Notes under the pieces: generated by a model | Told to the model about the DNA's origin: nothing | What the model saw: only the letters and a program-made list of their open reading frames with translations | Database searches by the model: none | Program-made: the position numbers and the translations under genes | NCBI GenBank assembly: GCA_902609855.1 | Contig: CACLTL010000006.1 | Location: forward strand, 1-41,324 | Direction: 5' to 3' | Length of the DNA stretch: 41,324 nucleotides | Source: an uncultured Pelagibacteraceae bacterium | GTDB lineage: Bacteria > Pseudomonadota > Alphaproteobacteria > Pelagibacterales > Pelagibacteraceae | Part shown: in pieces, positions 8,316 through 16,452 of the stretch | How positions within the stretch are numbered: position 1 is the stretch's first letter | Layout of the letters: each line of letters begins with the position of its first letter

Positions 8316-8995
8316 TGAGTGAAAAACCGCACATTGTAAAATCTTACGAAGAGCAACTTCAGTTATTAAAAGATACAATAGTGAAAATGGGAACTGGAGT
8401 TGAGAAACAGCTTGAAAACACTATTCAATCTTTAGTTAAAAAAGACATTAGTTTAGCAGAAAAATCTATCAAAGATGACGAATTGACTGATAAGTATGAA
8501 ATAAATATAGAAGAGCAAGTTGTAAATTTGATTGCCTTAAGGCAACCTATGGCAATAGATTTAAGAGAAACAGTTGTTGCCTTAAAAGTTTCTTCAGACT
8601 TAGAGAGAATTGGTGATTTAGCAAAAAACATCTCAAAACGATTAACTAAAATTGGAACTGATTTACCTAATGATATTACTAAAAATTTCGAAATAGCTGG
8701 TTTAAAAGCATCAAAACAAGTCAATGCAGTTTTAAATTCGTATTTACATAGAGCTAAAGATACAGCAGAAAATGTTTGGAATTCTGATGAAGAAATAGAT
8801 CAAATGACTAATTCTAATATGGAAGCTGCAGTAAAGCATTTAGAAAAAAATAAAAACGATATACAAAAAGTAACCCAACTACTTTTCATGCTTAAAAATA
8901 TTGAGAGGATTGGAGATCATGCAACCAATATTGCAGAGCAAGTTTATTTTCTGATTACAGGAGATTATTTAGAGGGAGACCGACCAAAAGGATAA
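8315..8995 (+). CDS. phoU: Phosphate signalling protein PhoU
   Basis: A 226-residue all-helical protein with two PhoU repeats. Each has the metal-binding E/D-x-x-x-D pattern: DLERIGDLAKNI in the first half and NIERIGDHATNI in the second. PhoU links PstB activity to PhoR, keeping the kinase off when phosphate is plentiful and limiting uptake. It overlaps pstB and phoB by one base at each end (TAATG both times), so stoichiometry is probably coupled translationally. No unusual residues were noted. Confidence 0.96.
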   Translation: MSEKPHIVKSYEEQLQLLKDTIVKMGTGVEKQLENTIQSLVKKDISLAEKSIKDDELTDKYEINIEEQVVNLIALRQPMAIDLRETVVALKVSSDLERIGDLAKNISKRLTKIGTDLPNDITKNFEIAGLKASKQVNAVLNSYLHRAKDTAENVWNSDEEIDQMTNSNMEAAVKHLEKNKNDIQKVTQLLFMLKNIERIGDHATNIAEQVYFLITGDYLEGDRPKG

Positions 8996-9678
8996 TGAGG
9001 GCAAATTTATTCATTGTTGAAGATGAAATGCCCATCGTAACTTTACTTAAATACAATTTAGAAAAAGAGGGTCACAAAGTTGATTATGCAGTCAATGGAG
9101 AAGACGCTATTAGAAATATAAAGGAAAAAAATCCTGATTTAATTTTATTAGATTGGATGTTGCCAGATATTTCAGGTGTTGAAGTCTGTAAAAATTTGAA
9201 AAGAAGCAATCTTCACAAAAATATCCCAATCATTATGTTAACAGCCAAAGGTGAGGAAGAAGACAAACTTAAAGGATTTGAAACAGGAGCTGATGACTAT
9301 GTAACTAAGCCATTCAGCCAAAAAGAACTTATTGCAAGAGTTAACGCTTTATTAAAGAGATCTAAACCAAGTGTTGCCGCTGATGTTGTAGTATTTGAGG
9401 ATCTTAAAGTAGATAGAGTTCAACGAAGAGTTTATAGAGCAGATAAACAAGTTATAGTCGGCCCAACCGAATTTAAACTAATTGATTTTTTAATAAAGAA
9501 TCCAAAAAGAGTATATTCGCGTGAGCAACTTCTAAATTCTGTATGGGGAGATGATATTTATGTTGAGTCCAGAACTATAGATGTTCATATAAGAAGACTA
9601 AGAAAAGCAATAAATATTGATGGCAAGAAAGATCTTATCAGAACAGTAAGATCTGCTGGCTATTCCTTAGATGTTTGA
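8995..9678 (+). CDS. phoB: Phosphate regulon response regulator PhoB
   Basis: A 227-residue OmpR-family regulator. The receiver domain has acidic residues E9-D10, phospho-acceptor Asp53 (LLDWMLPD), Thr in MLTAKGEEED and Lys in YVTKPFS. The C-terminal winged helix has the recognition segment SRTIDVHIRRLRKAI. The DNA-binding half matches PhoB, and the gene closes the pst-phoU cluster, so it is the likely partner of PhoR and the binder of the Pho box at 3769-3786. Its last 19 bases overlap the 3' end of sixA on the other strand. Confidence 0.95.
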   Translation: MRANLFIVEDEMPIVTLLKYNLEKEGHKVDYAVNGEDAIRNIKEKNPDLILLDWMLPDISGVEVCKNLKRSNLHKNIPIIMLTAKGEEEDKLKGFETGADDYVTKPFSQKELIARVNALLKRSKPSVAADVVVFEDLKVDRVQRRVYRADKQVIVGPTEFKLIDFLIKNPKRVYSREQLLNSVWGDDIYVESRTIDVHIRRLRKAINIDGKKDLIRTVRSAGYSLDV

Positions 9679-10184
9679 AGATCTTTTGGCTTTATAAATG
9701 ATATTAATTTTCCTTTAACTTTTGATAACTTTTCCCAATCATTGAAATTAAAACTTACTTCAGCAACGGCTGCAGTAGGAAATTTTCTTTTTAAATTTTC
9801 AAATTGTTCGGAGTTTTCTTTAAGACAGATTCGATTTATGAGTTCACTAATTGAAGGTTCATGATTGATTAAAAGTAAAGTTTTATAATTATCAACTGTT
9901 TGTTTTAAGATATGAATAATTTCATCCTCACTAGCATGATAAAGCGCTTTTTTTTTAATAATTTTCTTAAAACTGATTTTTTCTGACAATATATTTAATG
10001 TTTGTATTGTCCTTTTAGAGGATGAGCAATAAACTAAATCAAATTTTAATTTCTTTTTAATAAAAAATTCACAAATTAATTTTGCTGAATTTACCCCTCT
10101 TTTATTCAATGGCCTGTCATGATCATCTAAATCTGGAAAATCCCAACTAGATTTAGCATGTCTCATCGCATATAATTTAAACAT
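9660..10184 (-). CDS. sixA: SixA-like phosphohistidine phosphatase
   Basis: A 174-residue histidine phosphatase with the N-terminal MRHAKSSW active-site motif (phospho-His acceptor in RHAK), the NKRG segment, and a second catalytic His in INHEPSIS. SixA removes phosphate from histidine on signalling or phosphotransfer proteins; E. coli SixA acts on the nitrogen phosphotransferase system. Here it converges on phoB with a 19-bp coding overlap and diverges from ppk1 with only 22 bp between. That raises the possibility of a substrate in phosphate signalling, but this is positional inference. Other small phosphatases of the same superfamily cannot be excluded. Confidence 0.85.
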   Translation of the reverse strand: MFKLYAMRHAKSSWDFPDLDDHDRPLNKRGVNSAKLICEFFIKKKLKFDLVYCSSSKRTIQTLNILSEKISFKKIIKKKALYHASEDEIIHILKQTVDNYKTLLLINHEPSISELINRICLKENSEQFENLKRKFPTAAVAEVSFNFNDWEKLSKVKGKLISFIKPKDLQTSKE

Positions 10185-10206
10185 ATTTTTAATTTAACAT
10201 TTAAAT

Positions 10207-12333
10207 ATGTCGAAAGCATCATTTTCAGAAAACGCTAATATTAGCAATCAACTCATAAACAGAGAATTATCTTGGCTTCAGTTTAATGATCGTGTTTTAG
10301 AAGAATCAAAAGATAAAACAAATCCTCTATTTGAAAGAGTAAAATTTTTATCAATCGCAGGTACAAATTTAGATGAATTTTTTATGGTAAGAGTCGCTGG
10401 ACTTTTTAATCAAATTAAAGATGGTTTTGACGAATTAAGCGCAGATGGATTAACTGCAGAGGATCAATTGAATAGGGTCGTATTAAAAACTAAAGATCTA
10501 TTAAAGAAGCAAAACGAAGCATTCCTAGAGTTGAAAAAAGAGCTATCGAAAGAAAAAATTTTCATTCGAAAAATGTCAGAACTAAATAAGAAGGATCTTA
10601 TGTATCTAAGAGAATATTTTCAGGAAACAATTTATCCTATAATAACACCTACTGCCATTGACCCATCACATCCCTTTCCTTTTATACCAAATAAAGGCCA
10701 AGCAATTTTACTAAGAATGACTAGAATAAAAAAAAAAAGAGAACTAAATGCAATTATAGTTATACCAAGAGCACTTCCAAAATTTGTATCTCTAAACAAT
10801 TCTGAAACAATAAATGAATTTGTCACAATTGATGACGTAATTTGTAAATTTGCTAATGAAATATTTCCAGACCATAATATCGAGGCAAGTTTGCAGTTTA
10901 AAATAATTAGAGACAGCGAAATTGAAATAGATGATGAAGCTGCTGATCTTGTGAGATATTTTGAAAAAGCAATTAAGAAAAGAAGAAGGGGAAACGTAGT
11001 TAAACTCGAAGTACTCACTAATTCAAACAAAAAACTTTTAAATTTTATTTCAAAAAAATTTAAAATGGATGAAGATCATATTTATGAGGTTGAAGGATTG
11101 GTTGGAATACAAGATATAGATGAAATTTGTAAAAAGAAAGATCCAAAGCTGAGATTTAAAAAGTTTAATCCTAGAGAAGTTGAAAGATTGAAGGAATTTG
11201 ACGATAAATTTTTTTCAGCTATAAGAAGTAAAGATTTTGTTGTACACCACCCTTTTGAAACTTTTGATGTAGTAATTCAATTTTTAGAAGCTGCAGCAAA
11301 AGATCCCAAAGTTATCGGTATCAAACAAACTTTGTATCGAACCACACCTGACTCTCCTATCGTAAAAGCACTAAGTAGAGCAGCAGAAAACGGAAAAGTT
11401 GTTACAGCCGTAATAGAAATAAAAGCTCGATTTGATGAGGAAGCTAATATTGAATTATCTAGGAAACTAGAGAAAGCTGGCGTTCAAATTGTTTACGGAT
11501 TCGCAAAATACAAAACGCATGCAAAGGCAAGTTTAGTTTTAAGAAAAGAAGGAGCTAAAACGCGAAGCTATGTTCACTTAGGTACAGGAAACTATCATCC
11601 TATTAACGCAAAAATTTATACTGACTTATCACTGTTTAGCTCTAATCAAGACTTGGCCAAAGATGTCGAAAAATTTTTTAATTATGTAACTGGTTACGCA
11701 AAACCAAAAAAATTGAATAAAATTTTTATGTCTCCATTAAATAGTAGGAATTTTTTTGAAGAAAAAATTGAAAATGAAATAGTAAATGCAAATAAAGGAA
11801 AACCTGCAGAAATATGGGCAAAAATGAATTCTCTTGTAGACCCTGGAATTATTAAGAAATTTTACGAAGCTTCAAACGCAGGAGTAAAAATAAATTTATC
11901 GGTAAGAGGAGTATGTTGCTTAAGACCTGGAATTAAAGGTCAATCTGAAAATATAAAAGTAAAAAGCCTTATTGGCAGATTTTTAGAACACTCAAGAATT
12001 TATTGTTTTGCAAATGGTAGTTCTATGCCCTCTCGAGAGAATCAGGTATATATTTCATCTGCAGATTTAATGCCTAGAAATTTAGATAGAAGAATTGAAA
12101 TTATAATTCCCATAGAAAACAATACTGTACATGAGCAAATTTTAGATCAAATTATGTTAGCCAACTTTAAAGATAAATCGGAAACATGGTATTTAGATAG
12201 CATAGGAAACTATCATAAAGAACAAGAAAAAGGCTTTTCCGCACATTCCTATTTCATGAAGAACCCAAGTTTATCAGGTCGTGGTAAGTCAATTTTAAGA
12301 GCTAAACCTCAAAATTTAAGATTAGTAAAATGA
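10207..12333 (+). CDS. ppk1: Polyphosphate kinase 1
   Basis: A 708-residue PPK1, full length for the family. The N domain has RELSWLQFNDRVLEE, and the head domain contains FFMVRVAGL. The phospholipase-D-like C domains hold the catalytic histidines: His438 in KTHAK (equivalent to E. coli His435) and His595 in LEHSRIYCF (equivalent to His592). HLGTGNYHP is also present. It reversibly makes polyphosphate from ATP. It overlaps the exopolyphosphatase gene by 4 bp, so synthesis and degradation enzymes are co-translated, as in many proteobacteria. A run of 11 A at about 10728-10738 lies within the coding sequence. The start has no good Shine-Dalgarno. Confidence 0.97.
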   Translation: MSKASFSENANISNQLINRELSWLQFNDRVLEESKDKTNPLFERVKFLSIAGTNLDEFFMVRVAGLFNQIKDGFDELSADGLTAEDQLNRVVLKTKDLLKKQNEAFLELKKELSKEKIFIRKMSELNKKDLMYLREYFQETIYPIITPTAIDPSHPFPFIPNKGQAILLRMTRIKKKRELNAIIVIPRALPKFVSLNNSETINEFVTIDDVICKFANEIFPDHNIEASLQFKIIRDSEIEIDDEAADLVRYFEKAIKKRRRGNVVKLEVLTNSNKKLLNFISKKFKMDEDHIYEVEGLVGIQDIDEICKKKDPKLRFKKFNPREVERLKEFDDKFFSAIRSKDFVVHHPFETFDVVIQFLEAAAKDPKVIGIKQTLYRTTPDSPIVKALSRAAENGKVVTAVIEIKARFDEEANIELSRKLEKAGVQIVYGFAKYKTHAKASLVLRKEGAKTRSYVHLGTGNYHPINAKIYTDLSLFSSNQDLAKDVEKFFNYVTGYAKPKKLNKIFMSPLNSRNFFEEKIENEIVNANKGKPAEIWAKMNSLVDPGIIKKFYEASNAGVKINLSVRGVCCLRPGIKGQSENIKVKSLIGRFLEHSRIYCFANGSSMPSRENQVYISSADLMPRNLDRRIEIIIPIENNTVHEQILDQIMLANFKDKSETWYLDSIGNYHKEQEKGFSAHSYFMKNPSLSGRGKSILRAKPQNLRLVK

Positions 12334-13835
12334 AACCAGAATTAAAAAATCTTTTTAAATTTCAGTCTAATAAAAAGTCTAAGCAAGCCATAATAGATCT
12401 TGGATCAAATTCAGTAAGAATGCTCATATACGATAATTTTAAAATTTCTCCAATTCCAGTCTTTAATGAAAAAGCAGTTTGCAAACTTGGAAAAAATCTA
12501 GATAAATCTAAAAAACTAAACCCTGATGGAATTAAAAGTTCTTTAAAAGTTCTAAATAGATTTAAAGAAATTTTAGATATTTCAGACGTTCAAGATTTAG
12601 AAATTATTGCTACAGCAGCTTTTAGAGAGGCTACTGATGCAAAAAATTTTTTAAGAGAAATTGAAAAAATATTTAATAAAAAACCACTAGTATTATCTGG
12701 CGAGGAAGAAGCAAGAACTTCAGCAAACGGTGTAATGGTAGGATTTGATGAAGTAGATGGACTAGTTGCAGATTTAGGAGGTGGAAGTTTAGAACTTGCC
12801 AGAGTTTCTAAAAATCAAATTTTCGAAACAACCTCTTTACCTCTTGGAGTATTAAGACTTGAAAATAATCCTATTATAAAAAAAAGAAATTTAGGAAAAT
12901 ATGTTAGAAAACTTTTAAGAGATGAAAAATGGCTTTCTAAAAAGAAATTCAAAAATATTTATTTGGTAGGAGGGACTTGGAGATCATTATTTAAATATCA
13001 TCTCTTTAAAGAAAAACACCCATTACATATTTTGCATCAATATAAACTCTCAAAAGATGTAGCAGTTAAATACTTAAACAGAATTTCAAAATTTAATAAA
13101 TCATCTTTGAAATCAATGGAATATATTACTAAATCTAGAACTCCCTATTTACCTTTTAGCTCTATAATACTTAACGAAATAATTGAAGCAGCAAGCCCCT
13201 CAAAAATTATTTGTTCAATTAGTGGATTGAGAGAAGGACATATGAGTACAATTATAAACCAAGGAATGAGCGAGGATGAAATTTTCAAATTAAAAACTGA
13301 TGGTATATCTTTTAAAAAAGGAGACTATGGAAAGAGTTTTGAGAAATATTTTAATTTTATTTCACCATTGTTTGAAGACAACGAATATTTTAATCGAAGA
13401 TTACTAACCTTGGCTTGTATCTTAAGCAAAATGGATTGGGGCCTAGGCGCTTTTCAGAAAGCAGAGTTAGTTTTTATGGAAGTGTTAAATACTCCATTAC
13501 TAAAACTAGAACATAGAGATAGAGTAAAAGTTGCATCAGCAAGTTTTTGGAGACATTGTGGCTTAAAATATAACCCGAATTATCAGTTTCTAGCCTTATT
13601 AAATAACAACGAGATTTTATCCTCAAAGCAAGTGGGATCTGCTTTAAGATTAGCAGAGTCACTTACAAGCATGTCTTCGTTGTTGTTAGATGAATTTAAA
13701 ATTTATAAAAGAAATAAGACTATTTTTTTGAAAATACCTAACAATCATAGTGATATAGTCTCAAAACAAGTAACTAAAAGACTTAAAAATTTAGCAAAAG
13801 AGATGAATGTCAGTTCTAATATTATTTATTCTTAA
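12330..13835 (+). CDS. ppx: Exopolyphosphatase (Ppx/GppA family)
   Basis: A 501-residue Ppx/GppA phosphatase. The actin-like ATPase fold begins with IDLGSNSVRMLIYD, followed by the phosphate loop ADLGGGSLELA, the catalytic region SGEEEARTSANG (acid/base Glu) and GGTWRSLFKYH. The C-terminal half is a helical HD-like domain, as in long-form Ppx. It releases phosphate from polyphosphate; hydrolysis of pppGpp is the family alternative. It overlaps ppk1 by 4 bp. Polyphosphate storage and recall next to phoB fits a cell adapted to variable phosphate. Confidence 0.92.
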   Translation: MKPELKNLFKFQSNKKSKQAIIDLGSNSVRMLIYDNFKISPIPVFNEKAVCKLGKNLDKSKKLNPDGIKSSLKVLNRFKEILDISDVQDLEIIATAAFREATDAKNFLREIEKIFNKKPLVLSGEEEARTSANGVMVGFDEVDGLVADLGGGSLELARVSKNQIFETTSLPLGVLRLENNPIIKKRNLGKYVRKLLRDEKWLSKKKFKNIYLVGGTWRSLFKYHLFKEKHPLHILHQYKLSKDVAVKYLNRISKFNKSSLKSMEYITKSRTPYLPFSSIILNEIIEAASPSKIICSISGLREGHMSTIINQGMSEDEIFKLKTDGISFKKGDYGKSFEKYFNFISPLFEDNEYFNRRLLTLACILSKMDWGLGAFQKAELVFMEVLNTPLLKLEHRDRVKVASASFWRHCGLKYNPNYQFLALLNNNEILSSKQVGSALRLAESLTSMSSLLLDEFKIYKRNKTIFLKIPNNHSDIVSKQVTKRLKNLAKEMNVSSNIIYS

Positions 13836-13922
13836 ATTTAATAAATTTTTAACTTAATTTAAATATTTTTTTAATAATTTTAAATTATTAATAACTTATC
13901 AGTCTCCCACTGTTGTGTTAAT

Positions 13923-13968
13923 TAATTGGCCCAAGGTATCAATATTACCTTGGGCTGCCCTCCAATTA
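13923..13968. terminator. Hairpin between convergent ppx and aquaporin genes
   Basis: A perfect 10-bp stem, GCCCAAGGTA (13929-13938) and TACCTTGGGC (13946-13955), encloses a 7-nt loop. An outer pair, TAATTGG (13923-13929) with CCAATTA (13962-13968), is possible and overlaps the aquaporin stop codon. Neither strand has a T tract directly after the stem, so it may protect 3' ends rather than terminate. The preceding 13836-13922 is AT-rich, with nothing else recognised. Confidence 0.55.
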
Positions 13969-14613
13969 TAAAATAATTTTTCTAATTAAATAGACAGCTA
14001 GTATTCCGCCAACAATTTCAGCAATGATATAGCTAGGAGTATTTAAGTAATTAATTCCAGTAAATGTGTCTGTAAAAGTTCTTGCTATTGCTACCGCTGG
14101 ATTTGCAAATGAAGTTGAAGAGGTAAACCAATACCCCGCTGTAATAAAAGTAGCTACTGATGAAGCGACCGCAAGTTTGCCACTCTTTAAAGATCCAAAT
14201 ATCACAAAAATTAATCCAAAAGTTGCAATGATCTCAGCTGTAAAAATATTTATTCCAGGTCTAATCTTCTGTGAAAGCTGCAACAAAGGAAGATCAAACA
14301 TAAAATTTGCTAACATTACTCCTAACATGCAACCTAAAATTTGAGCCGAGATATAAGTGATAATTAAATTTTTTTTAATCTTGTTGGTAAAATACATTGC
14401 TAAAGTAACGACAGGATTGAAATGTGCGCCGGAGATATCACCGATTGAAGTAATCAGAACAAATAATCCTGCACCTGTAGCTAAAGTATTCGCTATTAAC
14501 ATTACAGCGATATCATCAGTTAGATTTTGAGCCATAATACCTGAGCCAACAATTATCATGACTAAAAAACAACTTCCTATAAATTCACCAATAAATATCT
14601 TTTTACTTTTCAT
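13966..14613 (-). CDS. MIP-family aquaporin, possible arsenite channel
   Basis: A 215-residue aquaporin with six predicted helices. The two pore boxes are NPV (N66-P67-V68, in GAHFNPVVT) and NPA (in FANPAVAIART), the latter followed by the selectivity-filter arginine. It overlaps the arsenate reductase gene by 11 bp. In alphaproteobacteria such pairs (AqpS-ArsC, known from Sinorhizobium) let arsenite leave the cell after ArsC reduces arsenate. Arsenate enters through phosphate transporters, so its place beside the phosphate region makes sense. Water or glycerol transport is the alternative, as sequence alone does not fix the solute. Confidence 0.82.
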   Translation of the reverse strand: MKSKKIFIGEFIGSCFLVMIIVGSGIMAQNLTDDIAVMLIANTLATGAGLFVLITSIGDISGAHFNPVVTLAMYFTNKIKKNLIITYISAQILGCMLGVMLANFMFDLPLLQLSQKIRPGINIFTAEIIATFGLIFVIFGSLKSGKLAVASSVATFITAGYWFTSSTSFANPAVAIARTFTDTFTGINYLNTPSYIIAEIVGGILAVYLIRKIIL

Positions 14614-15046
14614 TTTTTATCCAATGTTTTATTTTTTCATTAATTATATTATAAGTTTCTTCGGCTATTAAATTTATTTTATCTTTATTTTTAGTTTTTT
14701 TGATTTTTTCAACAGGGTCCGCGATGTCCCAGTGTGTAATGGTCTTTTTTTTGGGCCATACAGGACAAACTTCTTTATTGGCGTTATTACAAACTGTAAT
14801 CACGTAATCAATATCAATATCTTTTTTTAAAAATTCATCAAAATTTTTTGAATAATACGTGGTTAAATTAAATTTTTTTCCTTCAAGATACTCTTTAATG
14901 TAGGGATTGATTTTTCCTGAAGGATTACTTCCAGCGCTAAATGCGATGAATTGATTTCGGAAATTATTGTTTACAATACTTTCCGCTATTATGCTTCTCG
15001 CAGAGTTTCCAGTACAAACAAACAATATTTTTTTTATTTTCCTCAT
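14603..15046 (-). CDS. arsC: Arsenate reductase ArsC (low-molecular-weight phosphatase fold)
   Basis: A 147-residue protein with the phosphatase loop C11-TGNSA-R17 (C-x5-R) near the N terminus and a catalytic Asp region (WDIADP). It also has C86 and C94 in VITVCNNANKEVCPVWP. This C-x5-R plus two distal cysteines is the pattern of thioredoxin-type ArsC rather than a plain tyrosine phosphatase, so reduction of arsenate to arsenite is the likely reaction. It lies between a small membrane protein gene and the aquaporin, all on the minus strand. No arsR-type regulator or ArsB/Acr3 pump is in the window, which supports the aquaporin as exit route. Confidence 0.87.
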   Translation of the reverse strand: MRKIKKILFVCTGNSARSIIAESIVNNNFRNQFIAFSAGSNPSGKINPYIKEYLEGKKFNLTTYYSKNFDEFLKKDIDIDYVITVCNNANKEVCPVWPKKKTITHWDIADPVEKIKKTKNKDKINLIAEETYNIINEKIKHWIKNEK

Positions 15047-15072
15047 ACAAAATGTATTGAAGTGTCTCGAAC

Positions 15073-15297
15073 TTACGGAACTAAAATTTGATAAAAACCA
15101 ATAATAAATAATGGAATCTGTAACCCAAAATTTGTTAATATTGCTTTATCCTTAGAAATAAAACCTGCAATAGTCCAACCGACAACTCCCGCACCATGAA
15201 ACATTATATTTACTGGATACATATTCAAATTTGTTAATAAAATACCCGTAAGAACTAAAAAAGTACTTACCCATTTAAGGTATTTTTTAATAAACAT
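15073..15297 (-). CDS. Small unrecognised membrane protein
   Basis: This 74-residue protein is almost wholly hydrophobic, with three likely helices (about 7-24, 29-45 and 53-71) and a basic N terminus (FIKKYLKW). I do not recognise a family with confidence. It is not a SemiSWEET, as the PQ motif is absent. A strong AGGAG ribosome binding site sits about 6 bases before the ATG, which supports it as a real gene. It is the first gene of a minus-strand set followed 26 bp later by arsC and the aquaporin, so a link to arsenic or metalloid handling is possible but unproven. Confidence 0.72.
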   Translation of the reverse strand: MFIKKYLKWVSTFLVLTGILLTNLNMYPVNIMFHGAGVVGWTIAGFISKDKAILTNFGLQIPLFIIGFYQILVP

Positions 15298-15340
15298 CTA
15301 ATCTCCTTTTAATTGTTATTTGTTAAGGATTTATTACAAT

Positions 15341-15377
15341 TTAGAAAGAAAAGATACTTTTACTATAAAGTATCTTT
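15341..15377 (-). terminator. Intrinsic terminator of znuA
   Basis: Read on the minus strand, an 11-bp perfect stem (AAAGATACTTT with AAAGTATCTTT, loop of 6 nt) is followed by the T-rich tail TTCTTTCTAA. The stem begins within the znuA stop codon (15376-15378). It separates znuA from the arsC set downstream. Confidence 0.75.
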
Positions 15378-16380
15378 AGCAGCTTTTAAAAGAAGCATAC
15401 ATATTTTTTATTAAATCAAAGTATAAATCTTTTCCTGGATTAAGTGTCGCTCCTAATGGATCTATAACTCCAGTCTTAATATTGGTATCTTTTGCAACTG
15501 CTTTTATAATATCTGGATTAAATTGAGGCTCTGAAAATACACAAGTTACTTTTTCATGTTCAATTATTTCTCTAATTTCAGCTAATTGTTCAGCGCCTGG
15601 TAATACATCTGTATTGACAGTAAAAGCTCCTAAAACATTTACATCAAATCTTTTTTCAAAATACTGGTAGGCGTCATGAAAAACTATAGATTTAAAATCT
15701 TTTTTTAATTCAGATTTAACCTTTTTTGTAAGATTGTCTAAAGCTTTATGAGCCTTCTTTAAATTAGCTTTATAAGTAGATGCATTATTTGGATCTTTTT
15801 CAATTAAATGCTCTGCCATTTCACTTAGGATTGCTTTTGCATTTATTGGATCAAGCCAAATATGTGGATCGTGTTCGCCGTGAGCATGCTCATGATGATC
15901 GTCATGTTTATCTTCTTTATGACCGTGTTCTTTATGTTCATCGTGCTTATGATCGTCATGTTTATCTTCTTTATGACCGTGTTCTTTATGATCATCGTGA
16001 CCATGTTCTTCAAATATATTTCTTTCTCTAAATTTTAATTTTTTTAAACCCTTAGTTTCCATTAATTCTATTTTCTCAGCTTTTTTTGCTATTGATTTTA
16101 ATGGTTTTTCTAAAAAATTTTCTAAATCTTCACCCACCCAAAATATTAGGTCAGCATTTTGTAGCATTTTTGCGTGCGATGGCTTCATGGCAAATCCATG
16201 TGGAGAGGCGTATCCATCTACTATTAAATCTGGTTTGCCCACACCATCCATTAAATAGCTTACTAATGAATGTACAGGTTTAATTGAAGCAACAACTTTA
16301 ATATCAGCATTTGCTGATGAAAAAATAGTAAATAAAGATAGTATTGATAATATAAATGGTAATTTTTTAATGTTTTTCAT
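15376..16380 (-). CDS. znuA: Zinc-binding periplasmic protein ZnuA
   Basis: A 334-residue cluster-9 metal-binding protein. A signal peptide ends at SANA (residue 25). A conserved His lies in ASPHGFAMKPS. A very His/Asp/Lys-rich loop at about 125-172 precedes the second metal His (GEHDPHIWLDP), and a third occurs in FHDAYQYFEKRF. The long His-rich loop is typical of ZnuA rather than manganese or iron paralogues. The loop contains a near-exact 18-residue duplication (see the repeat entry). Two cysteines remain (TCVFSEP and the C-terminal residue), matching the disulfide of E. coli ZnuA. It is divergent from znuC, with Zur-like boxes between. Confidence 0.95.
   Translation of the reverse strand: MKNIKKLPFILSILSLFTIFSSANADIKVVASIKPVHSLVSYLMDGVGKPDLIVDGYASPHGFAMKPSHAKMLQNADLIFWVGEDLENFLEKPLKSIAKKAEKIELMETKGLKKLKFRERNIFEEHGHDDHKEHGHKEDKHDDHKHDEHKEHGHKEDKHDDHHEHAHGEHDPHIWLDPINAKAILSEMAEHLIEKDPNNASTYKANLKKAHKALDNLTKKVKSELKKDFKSIVFHDAYQYFEKRFDVNVLGAFTVNTDVLPGAEQLAEIREIIEHEKVTCVFSEPQFNPDIIKAVAKDTNIKTGVIDPLGATLNPGKDLYFDLIKNMYASFKSC
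15895..16002. repeat. 54-bp tandem duplication in the ZnuA His-rich loop
   Basis: Bases 15895-15936 and 15949-15990 are identical over 42 bp with a 54-bp period, and the match continues with one mismatch to about 15999. In protein it is two tandem 18-residue units rich in His, Asp, Glu and Lys (core HKEHGHKEDKHDD). It is in frame and appears recent. Confidence 0.9.
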
Positions 16381-16399
16381 AATGATAATGTTTAAAATT

Positions 16400-16414
16400 T
16401 GTTATAATATAACA
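16400..16414. promoter_or_regulatory. zur box: Zur box 1 (znuA/znuC intergenic operator)
   Basis: TGTTATAATATAACA is a perfect 15-bp palindrome, close to the alphaproteobacterial Zur site pattern (core GTTATAATATAAC). It includes TATAAT (16403-16408), so a bound repressor would block a znuC promoter -10, and possibly the divergent znuA promoter too. It lies 19 bp upstream of the znuA start. Confidence 0.82.
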
Positions 16415-16417
16415 CTA

Positions 16418-16432
16418 TGTAATAATATAACA
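16418..16432. promoter_or_regulatory. zur box: Zur box 2 (znuA/znuC intergenic operator)
   Basis: TGTAATAATATAACA is a palindrome with one mismatched pair, extendable by one A/T pair on each side. Its centre is 18 bp from the centre of box 1. It lies 20 bp upstream of the znuC ATG. Confidence 0.7.
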
Positions 16433-16452
16433 TTTATTAGTCAAGGTATAAA

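Noticed and set aside
10728-10738. A11 run in ppk1 as a programmed frameshift
   Set aside because: It is in the middle of the head domain and a shifted product would lack the catalytic core. It is more likely a composition effect.
15780-16031. 83-codon plus-strand frame rich in Tyr/Asp/His across znuA
   Set aside because: It is the antisense of the His-rich duplicated loop of ZnuA, with no supporting start signals.
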